Source: Planctomycetaceae bacterium (lineage in GTDB: Bacteria > Planctomycetota > UBA1135 > GCA-002686595). Taken from it: a DNA stretch of 7,884 bases. The DNA is taken from the NCBI GenBank assembly GCA_013360535.1, contig JABWBL010000141.1, positions 1 through 7,884 on the forward strand, in the 5' to 3' direction. The position numbers were made by a program, and so were the translations under genes. Shown here one piece after another: positions 1 to 6,751 of this stretch; the first letter of the stretch is position 1, and each line of letters begins with the position of its first letter. Below the pieces are notes generated by a model. That model ran no database searches, was not told the DNA's origin, and worked only from the letters and a program-made list of their open reading frames with translations.

Positions 1-54
1 CGGGGCTTCTCTTGGCGACCGGCCCATGAGTCAGAGCCGATCCTGACACAATCC

Positions 55-83
55 TTTATAGCAAACCTGGTGTGCGAAATCAA
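55..83 (-). promoter_or_regulatory. sigma70-like extended -10 promoter reading leftward out of the window
   Basis: On the minus strand a -35 box TTGATT (83 to 78) is separated by exactly 17 nt from a -10 box TATAAA (60 to 55). The -10 is preceded by TG plus one base, the extended -10 form. The -35 matches the TTGACA consensus at 4 of 6 positions and the -10 matches TATAAT at 5 of 6. A run of six T lies just upstream on the same strand (91 to 86). The promoter sits just past the end of the leftward operon and points away from it, so it should drive a gene beyond base 1. A minus-strand ATG at 27 to 25 opens a frame to the window edge and could be that gene's start, but it has no clear ribosome site and only nine codons are visible. 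Confidence 0.55.
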
Positions 84-85
84 GC

Positions 86-136
86 AAAAAACGAGGCCGC
101 GGCGCGGAATTCCGCCTTCCACCCGCCCCGGCGGCC
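86..136 (-). terminator. candidate factor-independent terminator of the leftward ABC operon
   Basis: Read on the minus strand, GGCCGC (136 to 131) can pair with GCGGCC (100 to 95). The 3' arm is followed after three bases (TCG) by TTTTTT (91 to 86). The roughly 30-nt interior holds a smaller hairpin, GGCGG-AATT-CCGC. The element starts 34 nt after the DUF4340 stop at 170 and lies just before the leftward promoter, which is where an operon terminator is expected. The outer stem is only 6 bp and the interior is long, so this is a moderate call. Confidence 0.4.
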
Positions 137-169
137 GCGAGAGGGCGTGACCCAGCCCGGGCAGAACCG

Positions 170-1558
170 TCAGCCGTCGCGGCGCTTGTACGGTCCCAGG
201 AACTTCGGCCCGTTGAAATGAATCATGTGGTCCGGCGTCTCGGCGATCCAGAACGGCTCGGTTTCCGTGGATCTGTCCGCCTCGACGGTGGACGCGCAAT
301 CGCTCGGCTTGTCCGGCGTCGGCGCCGCGCCGTCCTCGGGCTGCTTCGGCTCCTGGTGCACGTGCCCGGCCTCGCCGTGGCCCGGATCGAGGTCATCCTG
401 CCCGTCGACAGGCTCGACCAGCTCCTCGAGGCCGCCACCTTGTTCGGCGATCTCGGTCTTGAGCAGGTCCTTCATGCGCTTGCGCAGGTTCGTCGCGTTG
501 TAGCCCGGCACGTTGAACACCCACGGGCTCCACTTGGCGTTGAGCTCGTCGGCTTCCTTTTGCACGAGGTCGAAGGCCTTGAGTTCGGGCTTCTTCGGCG
601 CGGCGGGGTCGGTGCCTTCCTCCGGCGGCGCCTCGGGGCCCGCAGGCAGCGCGCGCAGCGACTCGTCGGCGTGCGCGGAGAGCGTGATCCACGTCTTGCC
701 GTCGCGCTCGATCGAGCGCGCGGTGACGACGAGGCCGTCGAAGCACTCGTAGTCGGTGACGGTGGCGCCATTGAGGTCGAAGCCCTCGGCGCGCTGCACG
801 TCGTCGAGGCTCATGTACTGCAGCGCGCTCGGGATGCCGTTGGCGACGCCGCTCCAGGAGAGCTCCTTGCCTTCCGGCAGGTGCTCGACCGTGAAGTCCT
901 GCTGCGCCTGTTCGGTCTTCGAGACCGTGAGCACCTCGCCGTCGGGATGCGTGATCACCGCACGCTTGACGCGCGAGGACTCGACCTTGCTCACGTCGCG
1001 GTTGAGCCAGCCGGAGGCGTCGCCGCCGACGTTGACCGAGCCCGTGACCTCGAACACCTGATCCTCGCCGAAGCGCCGCACGTACAGGCTCGGCTTGCTC
1101 GTCATGCCCTGGTTGGCCTTGGCCTTGCCGACGATCACGTCGGCGAGCACCTTGCCCGAGCCATCCTTCAGCGTCACGCGCCGCGAGGTCGCGCCGGCGC
1201 CGCCGGGGTCTTCCACGCCCATTTTTGCGTGGAATTCGGGGTTCTTGGTCATCGGCTCGACGACCGCGAACTCCGCGACGCCGACGACGAGCGCCTTCAC
1301 CTTGTCGAAGTCGACCGGGTAGCCGCCCTTGTCGGCCGCGCCCCAGCTCGCGCCTTCCTTGCGCACGCTGAAGGCCGTGCCGGCGTCGACGAGCGCGACC
1401 TCGACGACGTCGTTCACGCGGCCCGACAGCTCGGGGAACAGCTTGCCGCCGACCGTCGCATCCGCGGTCTTCGCGTCACTGCCGCCCGAGAGGTACAGCG
1501 CGGCGCCGAACAGCACCGCGGCGGCAAGGCCGACGACGGTGAGGGTCTTGGCGTTCAT
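170..1558 (-). CDS. DUF4340 domain protein, membrane-anchored, last gene of the gld-like ABC operon
   Basis: 462 residues, start ATG at 1558 with GAGGAG 9 nt upstream (1568-1573), stop TGA. The frame is open further upstream, but that part is arginine/proline-rich shadow of the preceding gene. Residues 5-24 form a single hydrophobic N-terminal segment (anchor or uncleaved signal); the rest is expected outside the cytoplasmic membrane. DUF4340-type features are the VIVGK element (141-145), the YVRR..GEDQVFEV stretch (159-171), the SGWLNRDVSKVE segment (182-193) and a late W.FNVPGYNA..LRKRMKDLL block (346-366). Residues about 371-430 are a hydrophilic extension rich in E, D, G, P and H, followed by a conserved-looking tail with F436/W437 and HFNGPKF. 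In this kind of cassette DUF4340 proteins follow a GldG-like protein; their biochemical role is not established. The operon context suggests an extracytoplasmic partner of the ABC complex. Confidence 0.85.
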   Translation of the reverse strand: MNAKTLTVVGLAAAVLFGAALYLSGGSDAKTADATVGGKLFPELSGRVNDVVEVALVDAGTAFSVRKEGASWGAADKGGYPVDFDKVKALVVGVAEFAVVEPMTKNPEFHAKMGVEDPGGAGATSRRVTLKDGSGKVLADVIVGKAKANQGMTSKPSLYVRRFGEDQVFEVTGSVNVGGDASGWLNRDVSKVESSRVKRAVITHPDGEVLTVSKTEQAQQDFTVEHLPEGKELSWSGVANGIPSALQYMSLDDVQRAEGFDLNGATVTDYECFDGLVVTARSIERDGKTWITLSAHADESLRALPAGPEAPPEEGTDPAAPKKPELKAFDLVQKEADELNAKWSPWVFNVPGYNATNLRKRMKDLLKTEIAEQGGGLEELVEPVDGQDDLDPGHGEAGHVHQEPKQPEDGAAPTPDKPSDCASTVEADRSTETEPFWIAETPDHMIHFNGPKFLGPYKRRDG

Positions 1559-1567
1559 GGTTCGAGG

Positions 1568-1573
1568 CTCCTC
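1568..1573 (-). promoter_or_regulatory. ribosome binding site fixing the DUF4340 start
   Basis: GAGGAG on the minus strand, 9 nt before the ATG at 1558. It lies just after the GldG-like stop (1576-1578), decides the start against the longer upstream open frame, and supports separate initiation within the polycistronic message. Confidence 0.6.
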
Positions 1574-1575
1574 GC

Positions 1576-3471
1576 TCAGGCCGACTTGCGGCGGTTGAGG
1601 CGGTAGAAGAACACGAGCAGCGCGGCGGCGATCACCACCAGCGGCACGATCAGGACGTTGAGCACCTTGAGGCGCGTGCCGAGGCTCTCGACGTCGCGGT
1701 TCAGGTTGAAGCGCACCTCGCGCAGGCGCTTGTTGGTGTCGACGAGCGACTTGCGCAGGTCCTCGATCTTGGTCTGCACCTCGGGGCTCATCAGCACCTG
1801 CTCCGTGGTGCCGCTCGACTTCGAGAGCAGGTCGTTGAGCTCGCGCTCGACGTTGGCGCGTTCGTCCGAAAGGCGCTGCTCCTCCGCGCGGTAGTTCTGC
1901 TCGGCGGTGCGACGGATCTCGTCGACCACGAGGAACGGATAGGCGGAAACGCCGCGCGCGCGCAGGCTGACGAGGTCGGTCGAGCCGCGCATGAAGTCGA
2001 GCAGGTTCACGACGAGGTCGCCGTTGTCGGCGATCTTGAACGGGATCCGCTGGCCCACGAAGTTCTGCATCTGGACCCACGAGCGGTCCTCGAGGAAGTC
2101 GACGTCGGCGACGACGACGACGGAGATGTCGCCCTTGGATTCGGCGAGGTGCTCGGCCGCACCTTCGGTCGCTTCCGCGCTGGCGGGACGACCCTCAGGG
2201 AAGGCCGTTTTCGCCTTGCCGCCGACGCGCGCCGCGAGCGTCATCTTCTTGCCCGAGGGGAAGAAGTCCGCGAGCAGCTTCGGCGGGTCCGGCGAGAAGC
2301 GCACGGTGTCGACGCCGAGCTCCATCGACTCGTCGGAGGTCTGCACGAGCGGCGTGAAGCTCGTCGTCGCGCCTTCCTTCACCTCGAGGAAGCCCGCGTA
2401 CTTGAACATCAGCGCCTCAAGATCGCCCGTCGCGACCTCGCCCTCGGGGATGCCCTCCTTGGGGATCGCGAGCCAGGCCGTGAACGGCACCTGCTCGAGC
2501 GTGCCGCGGCGCTGCCACGTCACCGGCGTCGCGAACTTGCGATCCGTGGCGAGCTTGTCCTTCGGGCTCGAGATGCCCCAGGCCTCGAACAGCTTCGGCA
2601 GCTCGGACGAGCGCACGGCCGTGTACTGCGCCATCGGGTTCTGCGGGTCCGCCGGCGGCTGGTCGGCGTCGCAGAACGGGTCGACGAAGCACATCAGCTT
2701 GCCGCCGCGCAGCACGAACTGGTCGATCGCGTACTGGGTCGGCTCCGGCACGGACTTGGGGTGCACGACCAGCAGCACCTCGATCTCCGGCGCGATCACC
2801 GTCGCCGCGGGCTCGACCGTGCGCACCTCGTAGAACTCGCGGATCTGCTCGACGAAGGCCCACGGCTGCGGGGCGTCGCGCCGCATGTTGAACGGATCGG
2901 TCTGCCCTTCGATCGGCAGCGACGACCAGATGCCGACGACGGTCTTCTTCGGGTTCGAGAGCTCGTACACGAGCTTGGCGAGGTCGTACTCGAGGAAGCG
3001 CTCGCGCGCGGGGCTGATGAACGCGATCGACTTCTCGTCGCCGACCGTGTTCGAGCCGACGACGCCGAAGTACAGCTGCTCGTCCGCCGCGAGCGGCGCA
3101 CCGGCGTAGGCCTTGAGGCCGGCGGCGATCGCGCGCTCCTCGGTCTCCGAATAGGGCTCCGGATCGAGGAACTCGACTTCGAGCTTGCCCCCCGACGCGG
3201 TCTCGAACTCACGCAGGAATTCCTCGACGCGCCGCGAGAACGGCCCGATGTACTTCTCCGCTTCTTCGCGCGAGCGGAAGAAACGCAGCTTGATCGGCTC
3301 GCCAATGCGCGTGAGCACGTTGCGCGAGCCGTCGGACAGCGTGAACAGCTTGTTCTCGGTCAGGTCGAGGCGCACGCCCTCGAGCGCACGGCCCGCGAGC
3401 AGGTTGACGCCGATGAGCAGCACGAGGGCGATCAGGACGCCCAGGCCGGAGAAGAGCGCACGGTTCTTCAT
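1576..3471 (-). CDS. GldG-like ABC transporter auxiliary protein
   Basis: 631 residues, ATG at 3471, stop TGA. Residues about 8-27 form an N-terminal membrane helix, followed by the family-typical RLDLTENKLFTLSDGS segment (34-49) seen in GldG / ABC_transp_aux proteins. The large middle part (about 55-510) is predicted outside the membrane and contains VLRGGKLMCFVDPF (253-266) and VVVVADVDFLEDR (451-463), typical of the family's degenerate Rossmann-like region. Residues about 525-600 are charged and heptad-like, probably coiled coil. A second membrane helix follows (about 611-633 by hydrophobicity, ending just before a basic RLNRRKSA tail). Known context: in Flavobacterium, GldG partners GldA and GldF in gliding motility, but homologues are widespread in non-gliding bacteria. 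The start lies 4 nt after the permease stop, so translational coupling is likely; AAGGCGG within the end of the permease gene could serve as its ribosome site. Substrate unknown. Confidence 0.88.
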   Translation of the reverse strand: MKNRALFSGLGVLIALVLLIGVNLLAGRALEGVRLDLTENKLFTLSDGSRNVLTRIGEPIKLRFFRSREEAEKYIGPFSRRVEEFLREFETASGGKLEVEFLDPEPYSETEERAIAAGLKAYAGAPLAADEQLYFGVVGSNTVGDEKSIAFISPARERFLEYDLAKLVYELSNPKKTVVGIWSSLPIEGQTDPFNMRRDAPQPWAFVEQIREFYEVRTVEPAATVIAPEIEVLLVVHPKSVPEPTQYAIDQFVLRGGKLMCFVDPFCDADQPPADPQNPMAQYTAVRSSELPKLFEAWGISSPKDKLATDRKFATPVTWQRRGTLEQVPFTAWLAIPKEGIPEGEVATGDLEALMFKYAGFLEVKEGATTSFTPLVQTSDESMELGVDTVRFSPDPPKLLADFFPSGKKMTLAARVGGKAKTAFPEGRPASAEATEGAAEHLAESKGDISVVVVADVDFLEDRSWVQMQNFVGQRIPFKIADNGDLVVNLLDFMRGSTDLVSLRARGVSAYPFLVVDEIRRTAEQNYRAEEQRLSDERANVERELNDLLSKSSGTTEQVLMSPEVQTKIEDLRKSLVDTNKRLREVRFNLNRDVESLGTRLKVLNVLIVPLVVIAAALLVFFYRLNRRKSA

Positions 3472-3475
3472 GGGT

Positions 3476-4216
3476 CTAGTCCGCCTTCTTGAGCTCGATG
3501 ACGATCGCGTTGAGGAACAGGAACACCCCGATCACCGAGGCGAAGAACACCAGGTCGCGCAGGTCGATCACGCCGCGCGCGATCGAGCTGAAGTGGGTCA
3601 TGAAGCTGAAGCTCTTGACCGCGTCGACCAGCGTGTCGCCCGGCAGCACGCTCGCGAGTGCTTCCTGCACCTGCGGCAGGCCGAAGATCAGGAACAGCAG
3701 GCACAGGCTCACGGCGAGCACGAAGGCGATGACTTGGTTCTTGGTCAAGGCCGAGATGCAGGCGCCCATCGCGAGGTAGCCGCCCGCCATCAGCCAGCTC
3801 GCGACGTAGCTCGCGAGGATCACGCCGTTGTCGGGGTCGCCGAGGTAGTTGACCGTCAGCCAGAGCGGGAAGGTGAGGCCGAGCGCGATGCCGGCGAACA
3901 CCCACGCGGCGAGGAACTTCGACAGCACGAGCTGCGGCAGCGTCACCGGCAGCGTCATGAGCAGCTCGATCGTGCCCTGCTTGCGCTCTTCGGCCCACAG
4001 GCGCATCGAGATCGCCGGGATCAGCACGATGTACAGGATCGGATGGAACTCGAAGAACGCCGGCCCGAGCGTCGCCTGCCCAGCCTCGAAGAACCCTCCC
4101 ATCTGGAAGGTCAAGATCCCGCACAAGAGCAGGAAGATGCAGATGAAGACGTAAGCGACCGGCGTGGCGAAGTAGCCCGCGAGCTCACGCTTGAACAGCA
4201 CGATGGTGTTGCGCAT
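3476..4216 (-). CDS. ABC-2 type (GldF-like) permease
   Basis: 246 residues, ATG at 4216, stop TAG. Six hydrophobic segments are visible, at about 18-38, 58-74, 101-124, 134-156, 160-180 and 218-241, the usual layout of ABC-2 permeases. The cytoplasmic loop after the second helix carries MRLWAEERKQGTIELLMTLPV (71-91), the characteristic EE-R-QGT-E-LL-T-P signature of GldF/NosY/CcmB-like permeases. The length is close to the usual 240-250 residues. It should form the membrane channel of the complex powered by the adjacent ATPase, presumably as a dimer. The gene starts 12 nt after the ATPase stop and ends 4 nt before the GldG-like gene, in the conserved ATPase-permease-GldG-DUF4340 order. No substrate-specific feature is visible. 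Confidence 0.9.
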   Translation of the reverse strand: MRNTIVLFKRELAGYFATPVAYVFICIFLLLCGILTFQMGGFFEAGQATLGPAFFEFHPILYIVLIPAISMRLWAEERKQGTIELLMTLPVTLPQLVLSKFLAAWVFAGIALGLTFPLWLTVNYLGDPDNGVILASYVASWLMAGGYLAMGACISALTKNQVIAFVLAVSLCLLFLIFGLPQVQEALASVLPGDTLVDAVKSFSFMTHFSSIARGVIDLRDLVFFASVIGVFLFLNAIVIELKKAD

Positions 4217-4224
4217 GGCGTTGG

Positions 4225-4230
4225 CTCCTT
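4225..4230 (-). promoter_or_regulatory. ribosome binding site of the permease, overlapping the ATPase stop
   Basis: AAGGAG on the minus strand, 8 nt before the permease ATG at 4216. Its first two bases lie inside the TAA stop of the ATPase gene (4231-4229), so termination and re-initiation happen at nearly the same place. Confidence 0.65.
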
Positions 4231-5173
4231 AGTTCCGCGACCCGGTGCGGGTGAGCTCGTGGAAGACCTCGTCGAGCCGGCCGTGCTCCACGTGCAGGCC
4301 GTCGAGCTTCCACTGGTCCTTCTGCGCGCGCTGGCTGATCTCGGCGAGGATCGGGCGCCGGTCGCGCGTGGTGACGAGCAACGAAGTGCCGCTGGTCTCG
4401 CTCGCGAGCGTCTCGACATGCTCCGCGCCGTACTGCTCGGCCAGGACGCCGCGCACGCGCTGCGCTTCCGAGGCCGCCAGCTCCAGCCGCACCGCGTTGT
4501 GCCAGCGCGACTTCGCCGCCAGCTCACCCGGCGCGCAATCGATCACGATGCGCCCGCCCGCGATGATGATCACGCGCGAGCACAGCGCCTCGACCTCCTC
4601 GAGGATGTGCGTCGAGAGGATGATCACCTTGTCCTGCTGCATCGAGCGGATCAGGGCGCGCACCTCCTTCTTCTGGTTGGGATCGAGGCCATCGGTCGGC
4701 TCGTCGAGCACCAGCACCTGCGGATCGTGCAGGATCGCCTGCGCGAGGCCGACGCGGCGCTTGAAACCCTTCGAGAGCGTCTCGATCGGCTGGCGCATCA
4801 CCTTCTGCAGGCTGACTTTCTCCGCGACCTCCGCCACGCGCGCCTTGGCCTTCGCCCCCGACAGCCCGCGGATCTCCGCGATGAAGTGCAGGAACCCCTC
4901 GGGCGTCATGTCGGGGTAGAGCGGCGCGCCTTCGGGCAGGTACCCGACGAGCTGCTTCGCCGCGAGCGAGTCCGTGGTGATGTCGTGGCCACCGATGCGC
5001 GCCGTCCCGCCCGTCGGGGGCAGGAAGCCGGTCAGCATCTTCATCGTGGTCGACTTGCCCGCGCCGTTGGGGCCGAGGAAGCCGAGCACGGTCCCGCGCT
5101 CGACCGTGAAGCTCACGCCGTCGACCGCCGTGATGGCGCCGAACCTCTTCTGGAGGTTCTCGATCTCGATCAT
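4229..5173 (-). CDS. ABC transporter ATP-binding protein (GldA-like)
   Basis: 314 residues from the ATG at 5173, stop TAA. Complete nucleotide-binding domain: Walker A GPNGAGKST (34-42); Q-loop region VGYLPEGAPLY (76-86) with Glu81 where many ABC proteins have Gln; signature LSKGFKRR (133-140) instead of LSGGQ; Walker B VLVLDEPT (153-160, Asp157/Glu158); D-loop GLDP (162-165); H-loop His189 in STH. The LPE and LSKG forms are usual in the GldA/drug-exporter-like subfamily and do not indicate loss of function. Residues about 215-314 are the C-terminal accessory domain of this subfamily. The ATPase drives the permease encoded next. The start is uncertain: an in-frame ATG at 5182 would add MGA. 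MIEIENLQKRFG is the usual family start and is chosen here, although the nearby GGGAG is only 2 nt away. The longer open frame upstream is not coding-like. Confidence 0.92.
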   Translation of the reverse strand: MIEIENLQKRFGAITAVDGVSFTVERGTVLGFLGPNGAGKSTTMKMLTGFLPPTGGTARIGGHDITTDSLAAKQLVGYLPEGAPLYPDMTPEGFLHFIAEIRGLSGAKAKARVAEVAEKVSLQKVMRQPIETLSKGFKRRVGLAQAILHDPQVLVLDEPTDGLDPNQKKEVRALIRSMQQDKVIILSTHILEEVEALCSRVIIIAGGRIVIDCAPGELAAKSRWHNAVRLELAASEAQRVRGVLAEQYGAEHVETLASETSGTSLLVTTRDRRPILAEISQRAQKDQWKLDGLHVEHGRLDEVFHELTRTGSRN

Positions 5174-5182
5174 CGCTCCCAT

Positions 5183-5562
5183 GGGAAACGAGGTCTTTTC
5201 TGGGTTGGGAAGGTGGGACGGGAGGCCGTCGGGCGGCCGGGATGGCTCGCGCTCGCGACCGCCACGGTCGTCGGGCTCCCTCCGACGCTTCCCCGCCGCC
5301 TCCGGACCCGAAAAACGGCTCGGCGGAGGGGGCTGGGGCGTTTGGAGGGGCGGACTTTGTACTCGTGTCGGGCTGGCGCCACAAGCGAAGCGCCCCGGAC
5401 CGCCCGCTGGGGGGCGATTTCCGGGTCGGACCGCTCGTTGGGCCCCGGTTACGACGGCGCGCTGGAAGTGTTGGAGCCTGCGAACGGCTTCTCGTCGGGT
5501 GTAACCTCGAGGCCTCACCCGGCTGCCCATGCCGGGACCTTTCTCCAGCCAGGAGGTCCAGA
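5183..5562. other. divergent intergenic region, no convincing gene
   Basis: About 380 nt separate the divergent ATPase and redox genes. Frames through it are open only because the GC content is high; their translations are low-complexity R/P/G/S-rich and resemble no family. A weak minus-strand promoter candidate for the ABC operon is TTGTGG (5384-5379), 17 nt, TACAAA (5361-5356), matching consensus at 3 and 4 of 6 positions; it would give a leader of about 175 nt. No equally good plus-strand promoter was found. The first clear signal for the plus-strand gene is its ribosome site at 5551. Confidence 0.5.
5551..5556 (+). promoter_or_regulatory. strong Shine-Dalgarno of the redox gene
   Basis: AGGAGG, six nt before the ATG at 5563. 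It fixes the start at MKPMSWSALA and excludes the longer open frame beginning at 5242. Confidence 0.8.
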
Positions 5563-6729
5563 ATGAAACCCATGTCGTGGAGCGCGCTCGCGCTCCTTCC
5601 CCTGATGTTGCCGCCGGGGACGGCCGCCCCGCTCTGGGGTCCGGCCGCCCAGGAGACAGCGCCCAAGCCGACCGATCCGAAGGACGCGGCCTTCGCCGAG
5701 GAGTTCGACAAGCTCGTCGAGAGCTTCGACAAGGCCCAGGAGGCGTTCTTCGCGAAGGTGCGCGAGCTGTACGCCGCCGTCGACAAGGAGGGCCTGAGCG
5801 CGGGCGAGAAGCAGAAGGCCCAGGAAGCCGCCGAGGCGATCTGGGCCGAGGCGCCCAACGGCACCTTCCTACCGCAGTTCGAGGAACTCGCCAAGAAGGC
5901 CAAGGGGCGCCCGGCGGCGCTCAAGTCGTGGCTGAAGGTGATCGAGCTCTCGCAGGGCCCGGTGGCGCAGGTCAAGGTCGAGCAGGCGGTCAACGTGCTG
6001 CTCGCCGACCACATCGAGTCGGAAGAGCTCGCCGCGCTCGGCCCGCTCGTCTCGCACTGGTCCTCGACGCCGGAGTTCCACGCCAAGGTGATGAACACGC
6101 TGCGCGAGAAGTCGAAGCACGCGAAAGTGAAGGCGGCGGCGACGCTCAGCCTCGCGCAGGCGCTCGCCCAGAAGGACGCGGCGAAGGCGAAGGTGTTCTA
6201 TCAGGAACTGATGTCGACCTACGCCACGCTCGAAGCGGGCTGGGGCGGCACGTACGGCGATGTCGCCGGGCGGGCGCTCTACGAGATGGAGCACCTTCAG
6301 ATCGGCATGGTCGCCCCCGACTTCGAGTCGGTCGACGAGACGGGCGCGAAGTTCAAAGTGAGCGATTACCGCGGCAAGGTGGTGGTCCTCGACTTCTGGG
6401 GATATTGGTGAGGCCCCTGCCGTGCGATGCTGCCGCACGAAAAGACGCTCGTGGAGCGTCTCAAGGACAAGCCCTTCGCCCTGATCGGCATCAACAGCGA
6501 CGGCGATGCCGACACGGTGAAGAAGCTCCTCAAGGATGAGGGCATCACCTGGCGCAACGCCATCGACGGGTCGACGGAAGGCCCCTGGGCGCGCAAGTGG
6601 AACGTCAGCGGCTGGCCGACGATCTACGTGCTCGACTCGAAGGGCGTGATCCGTTACCGCGACGTGCGCGACGAGGAGATGGAGGAGGCGGTCCTGAAGC
6701 TGCTCGGGGAAATCGAGCCGGCGAAGTGA
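5563..6729 (+). CDS. probable selenoprotein: TlpA/redoxin-like thioredoxin-fold protein with UGPC active site (TGA recoded at 6409-6411)
   Basis: 388 residues if the in-frame TGA is read as selenocysteine (Sec283). Residues 1-30 resemble a short signal peptide, so export is likely. Residues about 40-245 are an alpha-helical, Lys/Glu/Ala-rich domain that I do not recognise. From about 248 a redoxin/TlpA domain begins (IGMVAPDFESVDETG), then DYRGKVVVLDFWGYW-U283-GPC286-RAMLPHEK, strand FALIGINSDGD (305-315) and the cis-Pro element GWPTIYVLD (350-358, Pro352). The TGA replaces exactly the first Cys of the usual WCGPC, and the frame stays open and domain-like for 105 more codons to the TGA at 6727. 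Cys286 is the only cysteine in the protein, so Sec283/Cys286 would be the sole redox pair, acting in thiol-disulfide exchange or peroxide reduction outside the cytoplasm. Automatic callers would give two false genes, 5563-6411 and 6427-6729. Alternatives: a sequencing error for TGC/TGT, or a recent nonsense mutation. Confidence 0.8.
6409..6411 (+). other. in-frame TGA, probable selenocysteine codon (Sec283)
   Basis: TGA lies between TGG and GGC CCC TGC, giving W-U-G-P-C where thioredoxin-fold proteins have W-C-G-P-C. TGA is used as a normal stop in this genome segment (GldG-like and DUF4340 genes, and the end of this same gene at 6727), so a general code change for TGA is excluded and a local recoding signal is required. 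Confidence 0.75.
6421..6439 (+). promoter_or_regulatory. candidate bacterial SECIS hairpin
   Basis: CGTGCG (6421-6426) pairs perfectly with CGCACG (6434-6439), a 6-bp stem with loop ATGCTGC (6427-6433). It begins 9 nt after the TGA and its loop begins 15 nt after it. The well-known E. coli fdhF element has about 11 nt before its upper stem and 18 nt to its loop, so the geometry is similar. If T6428 and G6432 pair across the loop, a GCT tip with a leading G remains, agreeing with the G-in-the-loop rule for bacterial SECIS elements. A second hairpin follows at 6443-6461 (8 bp, GTG loop), but it is farther away than is usual. High GC makes chance hairpins common, so this is supportive rather than proof. 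Confidence 0.5.
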
Positions 6730-6751
6730 CGGCCTGAGTGAGAGTTTCACG

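Noticed and set aside
218..1606. Long plus-strand open frame of 462 codons opposite the DUF4340 gene
   Set aside because: The product is R/L/A/V/H-rich low-complexity sequence with no family features. It is the GC-driven antisense shadow of the DUF4340 gene, which has a membrane anchor, family motifs and a ribosome site.
1559..2080. N-terminal extension of the DUF4340 frame (636 codons in total)
   Set aside because: The extra 174 residues overlap the GldG-like gene out of frame and are Arg/Pro-rich. The ATG at 1558 has GAGGAG and starts directly before the hydrophobic anchor.
4229..5173. ATPase considered inactive because of LSKGF instead of LSGGQ and Glu in the Q-loop
   Set aside because: These variants are common in the GldA/drug-exporter-like subfamily. 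Walker A, Walker B, the D-loop and the H-loop His are all intact.
5242..5562. Upstream extension of the redox frame starting at 5242
   Set aside because: The translation is non-globular, G/R/P-rich and has no signal peptide. The AGGAGG at 5551 and the signal-like MKPMSWSALALLPLML fix the start at 5563.
2149..5566. Very long plus-strand open frames (447 and 793 codons) opposite the ABC genes
   Set aside because: Their composition is dominated by R, H, E, D, L and A with no recognisable domain; they are antisense shadows of the GldG-like, permease and ATPase genes.
6409..6411. TGA read as tryptophan through an alternative genetic code
   Set aside because: TGA ends three clearly complete genes in this window (DUF4340, GldG-like and the redox gene itself), so it is a normal stop codon here.
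6427..6729. Separate 100-residue thioredoxin-like gene starting MLPHEK
   Set aside because: It lacks the active-site strand and the first redox residue, has no ribosome site, and is exactly in frame with the gene ending at 6411. It is the second half of the same gene after the recoded TGA.
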